From M3007 sp037130425 (GTDB lineage: Bacteria > Bacteroidota > Bacteroidia > Chitinophagales > Saprospiraceae), in assembly GCA_037130425.1 (NCBI GenBank), contig JBAXTB010000115.1, positions 1 through 15,429 of the forward strand: a stretch of 15,429 nucleotides of DNA. Reading direction: 5' to 3'. Made by a program: the position numbers and the translations under genes. A model generated the notes under the pieces. The model had not been told where the DNA came from. It was given only the letters and a program-made list of their open reading frames with translations, and searched no databases. Positions 1-6,158 of this stretch are shown here, piece after piece; within the stretch, counting starts at the first letter, position 1, and each line of letters starts with the position of its first letter.

Positions 1-23
1 TAATCAACCACTTTTCGGATCAA

Positions 24-293
24 CTCCCCTTTAGGGCAATGTCATTGACTTAAGGGTTACCAAAGTCCTGAAAGGACGAAATCATTAGAATTGGGCAACG
101 CCCAATTTAAAATGGCCAAGGTTTTTGAGAAGCCCTAAAAGGGCGGAATCACACGTAGCGCCGGATAGATTTCGCCCTTTCAGGGCTTAGATCTTGCATG
201 GCTTCAAAGGTACAGGGCGTTACCCTGTGTTAATGATTCCGCCCCGTTGGGGCTTTAAAAGCCTTAAGTCAACGACATTGCCCTAAAGGGGAG
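24..293. repeat. Palindromic repeat element E1 (REP/MITE-like)
   Basis: The two ends form a 32-base inverted repeat: 24-55 and 262-293 are reverse complements at 31 of 32 positions (the difference is at base 44). Inside are several smaller hairpins: GTCCTGAAAGGAC at 65-77, ATTGGGCAACGCCCAAT at 90-106, ACAGGGCGTTACCCTGT at 212-228 and GCCCCGTTGGGGC at 241-253. A second inverted pair, AAGCCCTAAAAGGGCGGAATC at 130-150 (21 bases, split here as AAGCCCTAAAAG + GGCGGAATC) and 168-188, lies at the centre. The whole element is therefore nested palindromes and carries no reading frame. It begins 22 bases beyond the gcvH stop. Its ends carry CAATGTCATTGACTTAAGG, also found in the element at 2218-2445. 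Such elements in Bacteroidota are usually dispersed, non-autonomous repeats. A terminator or mRNA-end role is inference. Confidence 0.8.
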
Positions 294-315
294 CATATCT
301 CAAGAAAGCATTGGC

Positions 316-711
316 CTACTGCCCGATATGGGTCTTATACGCATCAACATCCAACAAACCCTCCATATCAGCCGGGTTGGCAAGTTCAACTTTTATGATC
401 CAGCCATTGCCATAGGGTTCTGAGTTTAGAAGCGACGGGTCGCCGCCATTGGTGTCATCAATTTGGGAATTGAACTCCAACACCTTGCCTTTGAGTGGCA
501 TAAACAAATCGGAAGTAGTTTTTACCGCTTCCACCGTACCGAAAACGGCGCCTGCGTCAACCGTTTTTCCAAGTGTTTCGACTTCGATGTAAACCACTTC
601 TCCCAATTCGCCTTGCGCGAAATCGGTGATGCCCACATAGGCGATATTGCCGCTTTCAACGCGGATCCATTCGTGGTCGGCCGTGTATTTGCAGTTAGAA
701 GGAAAATTCAT
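316..711 (-). CDS. gcvH: Glycine cleavage system H protein
   Basis: Small lipoyl carrier of the glycine cleavage system. It shuttles the aminomethyl group from the P protein (glycine decarboxylase) to the T protein, and is reoxidised by the L protein. The 131-residue product has the full family pattern: KYTADHEW near the N-terminus (K8-W15), YVGITDFAQGELGEVVY (Y25-Y41), and the lipoylation segment VEAVKTTSDL with the acceptor lysine at about K64. The C-terminus has the usual NSEPYGNGWIIK. The frame is open back to 774, but the extra 21 residues match nothing in the family, so I chose the ATG at 711 (MNFPSNCKY). No clear Shine-Dalgarno sequence is seen, as is common in Bacteroidota. The gene is divergent from the aminopeptidase gene at 905. 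Other gcv genes are not in the window, so gcvH stands alone here. Confidence 0.95.
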   Translation of the reverse strand: MNFPSNCKYTADHEWIRVESGNIAYVGITDFAQGELGEVVYIEVETLGKTVDAGAVFGTVEAVKTTSDLFMPLKGKVLEFNSQIDDTNGGDPSLLNSEPYGNGWIIKVELANPADMEGLLDVDAYKTHIGQ

Positions 712-904
712 AATAAAATGGATGAAATGAGTGAAAATGATTGCGGGCGTTCGACCTCCGTTTAGGGAAATCATCCTTTAAAACAAGCGCATGGCCAAGG
801 TCGACGGGCAAAATTAGTATTTCTGCCGATTTTAACGGCACATGCTTGTATTTTTCCCTAAAACTCTCCTTCTTTGGCCGCACAAATTCTTACCAAGCTT
901 TATT

Positions 905-2206
905 ATGAAATATACCGCCATCAGTTCTGAACTGTTTCAACTCAACCGCAAACGCTTCACCCGTGAAATGAAGCCGAACACGGTGGCCATTTTTAATTCA
1001 AATGACCAAATGCCCCGCTCCGGCGACCAATGTTTTCCTTTCCGTCAAAATGCCGGACTTTTTTACCTCAGCGGTATTGATCAGGAAGAAACGATGCTCG
1101 TTTTGTTTCCGGATTGCCCACGCGAAGGGTATAAGGAGTTGCTGTTAGTAAAACGTACCAATGAGCATATCGCCGTTTGGGAAGGCCATAAATATACGAA
1201 GGAAGAAGCCCAAGCCGCTTCCGGCATTGAAAAGGTACTTTTCTTAGACGAAGCGGAGGTTATTCTGAATGAATTGATCCTGCTGGCCGAAGGTATTTAC
1301 CTGAATATCAATGAAAACGATCGGTATTCGTCCCCGGTTGAAACCCGCGACCTGCGTTACGCTAAATATTTGAACCAACGCTACCCTGCGCACACGCTCC
1401 TGCGCGCACAGCCGATTATGAAAAAACTCCAAATGGTGAAAAGCCAAATGGAAGTGGATTTGATCCAATACAGCGTAGATGTTACGGGCAAAGCGTTCCG
1501 GCGGGTGCTGGATTTTGTAAAACCCGGCGTTTGGGAATACGAGGTGGAAGCCGAAATCATACACGAGTTTATCCGCAACCGCTGCACTGACCACGCGTAC
1601 ACACCTATTATAGCATCGGGTTCAAGCGCCTGCGTGCTGCACTATACCGAAAACAACCGCCAATGTATGGCCGGCGATGTGTTGCTGATGGATTTCGGTA
1701 GCGAATACGCCAATTATGCGGCGGATTTGACCCGCTCAATTCCTGTAAGCGGCCAGTTTACGGATCGACAGCGGGCGGTTTACAATGCCGTGCTGCGCGT
1801 GATGAAGGAGGCCAAAGCCATGCTGGTACCGGGCAATACTTTAGAAGAATACCATAAAGAAGTGGGTAAAGTGATGGAAAGCGAGTTACTGGGACTCGGC
1901 CTGATTACCCGCGACGAAGTGGAAAAACAGGACAAGGACAAACCGGCCTATAAAAAATACTTTATGCACGGCACCAGCCATCATTTGGGTCTGGACGTTC
2001 ACGATATTTGCCTGCGTTACGAGCCTTTCCGCGCGGGCATGATGTTTACCTGCGAGCCGGGTATTTATATTCCGGAGGAAAATTTGGGCATTCGCTTAGA
2101 AAATGACATCCTGATTACGGATCACAGTCCGATTGATTTGTTTAAGAATATCCCAATTGAAGCGGAGGAAATTGAGGAACTGATGCACGCGGGCGCGATG
2201 GCGTGA
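905..2206 (+). CDS. pepP: Xaa-Pro aminopeptidase (aminopeptidase P, M24B)
   Basis: Cytosolic metallopeptidase that removes an N-terminal residue preceding proline. The product is 433 residues, typical for the family. An N-terminal creatinase-like domain (about 1-170; note the SGDQCFPFRQNAGLFYLSGI stretch typical of PepP) is followed by the pita-bread catalytic domain. All five dinuclear-metal ligands are present: D263 in MDFGSE, D274 in ADLTRS, H355 in HGTSHHLGLDVHD, E384 in CEPGIYIPEE and E399 in RLENDILIT. The frame is open from 842, but the first 21 residues (MLVFFPKTLLL...) are not family-like, so the ATG at 905 (MKYTAISSELF) is preferred. If the longer start were used it would add a hydrophobic leader. 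The 193 bases between gcvH and this gene must hold both promoters. Repeat element E2 begins 11 bases after the stop. Confidence 0.94.
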   Translation: MKYTAISSELFQLNRKRFTREMKPNTVAIFNSNDQMPRSGDQCFPFRQNAGLFYLSGIDQEETMLVLFPDCPREGYKELLLVKRTNEHIAVWEGHKYTKEEAQAASGIEKVLFLDEAEVILNELILLAEGIYLNINENDRYSSPVETRDLRYAKYLNQRYPAHTLLRAQPIMKKLQMVKSQMEVDLIQYSVDVTGKAFRRVLDFVKPGVWEYEVEAEIIHEFIRNRCTDHAYTPIIASGSSACVLHYTENNRQCMAGDVLLMDFGSEYANYAADLTRSIPVSGQFTDRQRAVYNAVLRVMKEAKAMLVPGNTLEEYHKEVGKVMESELLGLGLITRDEVEKQDKDKPAYKKYFMHGTSHHLGLDVHDICLRYEPFRAGMMFTCEPGIYIPEENLGIRLENDILITDHSPIDLFKNIPIEAEEIEELMHAGAMA

Positions 2207-2217
2207 GGGAGGGTAGT

Positions 2218-2445
2218 GGGCAATTTTGTTGACTTAAGGATTTAAGATTACATGATTTAAGATTACATGACTTAAGATGGAGTCGCGTATTTTTAGTTTT
2301 TGTGGTTGCAGCATTCGTATTTGCAACGGAAATGGCTGCATTCGGACAAGGACTGGCCTTTCGTAATGTTAAGCGATACCGCGCTCCATCTAAAATCTTA
2401 AATCATGTAATCTTAATTCTTAAATCCTCAAGTCAATGACATTGG
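2218..2445. repeat. Palindromic repeat element E2 with internal 15-bp tandem repeats
   Basis: A long imperfect inverted repeat: the left arm at 2218-2282 matches the reverse complement of 2384-2445. Both arms are rich in CTTAAG/TTTAAG and end, towards the centre, in GATGGAG/CTCCATC. The left arm contains the 15-base unit GATTTAAGATTACAT twice exactly (2239-2253, 2254-2268) plus a partial third copy from 2269. The outer ends carry the same CAATGTCATTGACTT(A/G)AGG motif as element E1. About 100 bases between the arms are single-copy and show no reading frame. It fills the space between the convergent pepP and 2477-3943 genes. A role as a two-way transcription stop is possible, but there is no clean T-tract. 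Confidence 0.75.
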
Positions 2446-2476
2446 GATTTGGGGCAAATCCACAACCCTTTTTTGT

Positions 2477-3943
2477 TTAGGCGGTGGGGCCGTTTCCGAG
2501 TTTTTCGAGGAGCCACTCGCGTTCCATGATATTGGTGGTGCTTTTAATTTCTTCGTTTATTTTGGCTAATTTGGCTTTGTCTTTGAGCCAGCGGTATTTG
2601 ATGATTTTGTCGAGCTTTTTGAGGAAGTTGTTAAATCGTTCTTTGATTTCGCTTGCAATATTCGTTCTTCGGATTTTTTGATCCATTGCTTTCATGCGGG
2701 ACTCGATCAGGTCGTCCTGGGTTTCAAAATATATTTTAATTAGCAGGACGTCCGCAAGTAAGCTGTATATCGGGCTTTCAAAATTTCGGTAGACCAATTT
2801 TTCGAATGCCGCATTGTAATCCTGAATATAGAAATAATACTCGGACCAGTAAATACTATAAATCTCTGCAGGGTACTTCGTGCCACAAATTTTTTCAGGC
2901 GGATGCTTCTCCAGTACATTTTTGATCCATTCGTATTGGCCCTGTTTGAGTGCAAAGAGTAATAATACGCGAAGCGATCGGACCTCAATGCGGTCATTTA
3001 TGTAAAAATAGCCTTCTTCGAAGTGTTCTTTATAAATTTCAAAAATTCGCTGCCTCGTAAATTCACTACCGTGCTTTATGTACTGGTGCCCCAGGTAATG
3101 GCGGTAAAAGGTCTTTAAATCACGATATTTGTCGAAAGGAATTTCAGTTTTATATTGCTCTAATTGCAATTCAAATTTCGAAAATAATGAATCGTTTTCA
3201 GCATCAGCAATAAGATTGTTTACAGTCAAATAAATTTGCGCCAGTGCTATATCATCAAAGGTTCCGGCATTACCTAAATCTATTACTGCCCGACTCAAAA
3301 TAGAAACGTTGTCTGGCTCTTTTTCTATTTTTGAAAAGCGAGTCTGGTGGTTATATGCGCAAATATTTTCCAATTTTAACAAACTGAAATATATATCTAA
3401 ACTTTTGTGTACCTCTTTGAGGTTAGAGTCATCTTCCTGTGAGTTATAAAGCAATTGAAATTCTGAGTCCTCTGTTTCAATGAGGTATTGCATGTAGAAA
3501 AATGCGACTCCACGCGCTTTTGATTCCTTTTGGTTTTTCCGAAGGGAATCAATCGTTTGGGAGAATCGATCCTCCAGACCAAAATTTCGGTAAAATCTGG
3601 CCAGCGCAAGCAAATCCTGCTGTATCATATCGGTATCCTCCAGATGAAGTTGCCCCAAAAAACGCCTTACTAAGCTAAAAAGATCCGAAGCAAGCGAATC
3701 AAGTGGACTTTTCTCTTTTTCTTTGAATACCCGATCCGGGAAAAAATGTCGAAACACCACTTCTTTTTCCAATTGTGGATGACTTTCTTCCGCATTAAAC
3801 GTAAAAATATAGTCGTAAAGGCGCAAAATATTTTCTGCGTTGTTTGATCCTGAGAAATACGGCGACTGTAAAAATAACCTGAGCCGTTTGTGTTCAGCCC
3901 GCGTCAAGCGTTGCAGCACCTCCAAAAGTTTCTTATGCAACAT
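2477..3943 (-). CDS. Hypothetical cytosolic helical protein, 488 aa
   Basis: I do not recognise a named domain. The product is predicted to be soluble: there is no signal peptide, transmembrane segment or lipobox. It is rich in Leu, Phe, Tyr, Lys and Glu in a pattern suggesting helical repeats throughout. The N-terminus reads LTRAEHKRLRLFLQSPYF. I believe this SPYF-type opening occurs in a paralogous family of about 480-500-residue hypothetical proteins in Saprospiraceae, but this is recollection and unverified. The C-terminal 60 residues are basic and coiled-coil-like (KKLDKIIKYRWLKDKAKLAK). The coding sequence is visibly AT-richer than the neighbouring metabolic genes. It starts at the ATG at 3943 (MLHKKLLEVLQ) and is divergent from the T9SS cargo gene at 4076, with 132 bases between. 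The function is unknown; a helical scaffold or TPR-like interaction protein is only a guess. Confidence 0.85.
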   Translation of the reverse strand: MLHKKLLEVLQRLTRAEHKRLRLFLQSPYFSGSNNAENILRLYDYIFTFNAEESHPQLEKEVVFRHFFPDRVFKEKEKSPLDSLASDLFSLVRRFLGQLHLEDTDMIQQDLLALARFYRNFGLEDRFSQTIDSLRKNQKESKARGVAFFYMQYLIETEDSEFQLLYNSQEDDSNLKEVHKSLDIYFSLLKLENICAYNHQTRFSKIEKEPDNVSILSRAVIDLGNAGTFDDIALAQIYLTVNNLIADAENDSLFSKFELQLEQYKTEIPFDKYRDLKTFYRHYLGHQYIKHGSEFTRQRIFEIYKEHFEEGYFYINDRIEVRSLRVLLLFALKQGQYEWIKNVLEKHPPEKICGTKYPAEIYSIYWSEYYFYIQDYNAAFEKLVYRNFESPIYSLLADVLLIKIYFETQDDLIESRMKAMDQKIRRTNIASEIKERFNNFLKKLDKIIKYRWLKDKAKLAKINEEIKSTTNIMEREWLLEKLGNGPTA

Positions 3944-4032
3944 AATTGTTTAGCTTAAGGATGATCGGTTTTTGAGGCGTTTCGGAAAAACGCAAAAAAA
4001 CGTAGTAATTTCTTTCAACGGATGCCCTCACC

Positions 4033-4066
4033 TTTGCCATGAATTAAACGTGCTCACATAGATTTT
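4033..4066 (+). promoter_or_regulatory. Candidate Bacteroidota-type promoter for the T9SS cargo gene
   Basis: TTTG at 4033-4036 and TAGATTTT at 4059-4066 (7 of 8 to the TAnnTTTG minus-7 consensus) are 22 bases apart, within the range known for Bacteroidota sigma-70 promoters. The implied start would lie only a few bases before the ATG at 4076, giving a very short leader. This is why confidence is low. Confidence 0.3.
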
Positions 4067-4075
4067 TATACAAAC

Positions 4076-5227
4076 ATGAAACAAGTAAAATTTTTCGTTC
4101 TCCTGCTTCTTGGCTTTAGCCTCTCTAACTTTCTCTATGCATCTGCACCTGAAACGCCTGATCGGCCGGATGCAAACACAGAATTAACCTGCCCGCTGCC
4201 CCCTCCTGCGAACGTTTCCGTTTCGAATATTACAGCGAACTCCGCTCAAGTAAGTTGGACGCCGGTTTCAGGAGCGACGTGGTACAAAGTGCGGGTAGAA
4301 AACACGTTTAACCCCACCTACACAACTACACAGTTTACCAGCTCAACTTCTGCAACACTAACCGGACTTATTGCGAACACCAATTATATTGTCTACGTTA
4401 GCGCAACCTCTTGCGGCGTTCACGATGATTACGGTTTGGAACAGCAAAGACCCTTTAGCACAACGGCAATTATCATTGAAAACATTGTGTATCTTGGAGA
4501 GTGTCCTAATTACGCGCCAATTACCATTCCTCCTTCCGGCGTCGTACTCGTTGATTTAGATCCAAATACAGGTATGCCGATTAACCAGTTTAGACAATAC
4601 AAAATCACAAAAGGGTATCCTAACGGCCAACCGAGTACCATTTCATCTGTAGAATTTGGCGCATGGAACTATCTAAATGGGCAGGGCTATGATGCCTATT
4701 TCCAGCAAAAATCAATTAATGACCTTATCAGGAATCCTGATCCAAATTACACAGGCCCGGCTAATTCAATCGGCTATAAACAGACAAATGCCAGTTTAGA
4801 CTTTGTAACCATAAAAGCAATAGCAAGTTCGGCCGGCGCACAGCCACAACTAAGGTTCGAATTTATTATGGACAACCAAGCACCTCCACAACTTTTTGTT
4901 TGTGGCGGTAGAACTTCAGGCGGAAAAGGCGGCGGTTCAAGTTCTGAAGAATTCGAACATGCTACCCCCACCAAGCTTACCGCAACCCCCAACCCCTTCA
5001 CCGACCAAACCACCCTGCACTACACGGTCGGCAAAGATAGTCCGGTTACGCTTTCCCTGTATAACTCCACCGGTACACTTGTAAAAACTGTACTCAATAA
5101 GGTTTGGACAGAAGCCGGCAATCAGGAAACATTGGTGGAAATGTCCGATTTACCAAATGGGCTTTACTTCGTCACACTTGAGACGAACGAAGGACGTCAG
5201 GTAAGCACGCTTGTCAAAACGAACTAA
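4076..5227 (+). CDS. T9SS-secreted protein with fibronectin type III domain
   Basis: Predicted exported protein of 383 residues. A Sec signal peptide occupies about 1-24 (MKQVKFFVLLLLGFSLSNFL, cleavage likely after ASA). A fibronectin type III domain covers about 39-125 (NVSVSNITANSAQVSWTPV ... YKVRVEN ... TLTGLIANTNYIVYV). The middle, about 130-275, is unrecognised and holds two cysteines. A Gly/Ser-rich linker (GGRTSGGKGGGSSSEE) leads into a type A T9SS sorting domain at about 299-383, shown by TATPNPFTDQTTLHYTV, LYNSTGTLVKT, LPNGLYFVTLET and a basic ending. By family knowledge this domain directs transport across the outer membrane and is then removed, usually with attachment to the cell surface. 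The substrate or binding partner cannot be read from the sequence. The gene stands alone and ends at a strong terminator. Confidence 0.9.
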   Translation: MKQVKFFVLLLLGFSLSNFLYASAPETPDRPDANTELTCPLPPPANVSVSNITANSAQVSWTPVSGATWYKVRVENTFNPTYTTTQFTSSTSATLTGLIANTNYIVYVSATSCGVHDDYGLEQQRPFSTTAIIIENIVYLGECPNYAPITIPPSGVVLVDLDPNTGMPINQFRQYKITKGYPNGQPSTISSVEFGAWNYLNGQGYDAYFQQKSINDLIRNPDPNYTGPANSIGYKQTNASLDFVTIKAIASSAGAQPQLRFEFIMDNQAPPQLFVCGGRTSGGKGGGSSSEEFEHATPTKLTATPNPFTDQTTLHYTVGKDSPVTLSLYNSTGTLVKTVLNKVWTEAGNQETLVEMSDLPNGLYFVTLETNEGRQVSTLVKTN

Positions 5228-5257
5228 CAACACTTCGGATCGTTTCCCTTAATACCG

Positions 5258-5295
5258 AGCCGTCTCACAATAAATGTTGTGAGGCGGCTTTTTTT
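5258..5295 (+). terminator. Intrinsic terminator of the T9SS cargo gene
   Basis: AGCCGTCTCACAA (5258-5270), a six-base loop (TAAATG), then TTGTGAGGCGGCT (5277-5289) form a 13-pair stem with one G-U wobble, followed by seven T (5289-5295). It lies 30 bases after the stop at 5227. Confidence 0.9.
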
Positions 5296-5734
5296 ATGCT
5301 GCAAGGCCATTGCATCATGCAGATATAAACCTGTACGAAGCGTTATTAAAGGACTTTGGGGTTGTTTCTGACACGACAAGCATTGCGCTGTAACATGATA
5401 AAGCGCTGGGTTGGGGTTTTCAAGTAAGGATCGAAAGAACGCCAAACCCTTCGAACCTGAATTTGCTCAATTTATGTATCTTTTTAAGCCCCACTTCTTC
5501 AAAGATACCAAGCTAAAACCAGTGATTTACGTCTGTTTTTCGACAAAAAAACTTAATACGGCATGATTCGACACCGAAAATCAGTAAAATCGCTCGAAAC
5601 TCCTTTCCAGAAAATCCCGAAAAAGCGTAGTTTTTTACTCCTCAGAACCGCCCGATATTTGTACTATCAAAATGACAAAGAAACAACAGCCACTGAATAA
5701 GAAGAACAAAGGAAATTACAATACGCTTTATAAC

Positions 5735-5873
5735 GAGGCCTTGCGACCATAACATGCCGGATTAACAACCTATAATTTAAAAGTATCTATCTAAAACTTT
5801 ACAAATCAGGCAGTATTAGCACCTTACTTATTAAATACTTATCTTAGTTTTAAAAAGCAAGGCCTCTTTTTTT
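5735..5873 (+). ncRNA. Candidate structured small RNA or attenuator
   Basis: GAGGCCTTGC (5735-5744) is perfectly complementary to GCAAGGCCTC (5857-5866), and the second arm is followed directly by seven T (5867-5873). An RNA from about 5735 to 5873 would thus be closed by a 10-pair stem with a uridine tail, as in many small RNAs or long-loop terminators. The enclosed part contains repeat copy A. No promoter is clear; GATATTTG at 5654-5661 resembles a minus-7 box. No known RNA family was recognised. Confidence 0.25.
5798..5856. repeat. AT-rich direct repeat, copy A
   Basis: This copy matches 6002-6061 at roughly three quarters of positions by eye, with an identical 13-base core TATTAGCACCTTA (5814-5826) preceded by AGGCA. 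Differences are spread along the length and many are C/T changes, so this is an old duplication rather than a recent one. Weaker similarity extends upstream (AACAACC...TATAATTT at about 5764-5779). Confidence 0.6.
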
Positions 5874-6001
5874 AATCCGCCAAAAACGAAACCGCTACGC
5901 ATCCTGTATAACGACAAAAATTGACCAAAGTGATGACCCTATTGAATCAGTATTATGCCAAACTATCAATTCAAACAAGTAGCAACCCAATACCTTATAA
6001 T

Positions 6002-6061
6002 TTTATAAATTAGGCATTATTAGCACCTTAAGTATAAAATATTTATATTATATTTTAATAA
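6002..6061. repeat. AT-rich direct repeat, copy B
   Basis: Second copy of the repeat at 5798-5856, 204 bases downstream in the same orientation. The core TATTAGCACCTTA is at 6018-6030. Upstream, GCAACCC...TTATAATTTT echoes copy A with an insertion/deletion difference. A plus-strand terminator-like hairpin follows about 50 bases later, as a T-tract follows copy A. Confidence 0.6.
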
Positions 6062-6113
6062 ACTAAGCAGTTTGTTTTCCCAAAACCAAATTTTAGATGG
6101 TGAACACAGCGCA

Positions 6114-6151
6114 CGAGCGGGAGGAGACAGTTCTTCCCGCTCGCCCTTTTT
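6114..6151 (+). terminator. Terminator-like hairpin facing the plus strand
   Basis: CGAGCGGGAGGA (6114-6125), loop GACAGT, TCTTCCCGCTCG (6132-6143) give a 12-pair stem with one G-U wobble, then CCC and five T (6147-6151). The T-tract is on the plus strand, although the adjacent gene ends at 6159 on the minus strand. It would therefore stop a plus-strand transcript from the gap. Read on the minus strand it is a strong hairpin without T-tract, so it may also protect the 3' end of the FG-GAP mRNA. Confidence 0.65.
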
Positions 6152-6158
6152 ATGCTGT

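Larger units (their letters stand above)
5296..6158. other. Long AT-rich intergenic region, no convincing protein gene
   Basis: These 863 bases lie between the terminator of the T9SS cargo gene and the stop of the minus-strand FG-GAP gene. I see no tRNA or rRNA and no long frame with family-like content. Only very short plus-strand frames occur (5474-5566, 5563-5700, 5672-5752, 5931-6011). From about 5690 on, the base composition becomes strongly AT-rich. The second half contains two copies of a diverged repeat, an interleaved pair of inverted repeats and two plus-strand terminator-like signals, annotated separately. These suggest that plus-strand transcripts start inside the gap. Confidence 0.6.

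Noticed and set aside
60..255. Possible CRISPR array in the repeated short palindromes of element E1
   Set aside because: Repeats are not identical or evenly spaced, there are no spacer-like units of equal length, and no cas genes are nearby.
842..904. Upstream start for the aminopeptidase adding 21 residues
   Set aside because: The extra residues are not part of the PepP family pattern, and the ATG at 905 gives a normal N-terminus.
5224..5445. 73-codon minus-strand frame after the T9SS cargo gene
   Set aside because: It spans the intrinsic terminator at 5258-5295 and ends inside the cargo gene's last codons. No family-like sequence is seen.
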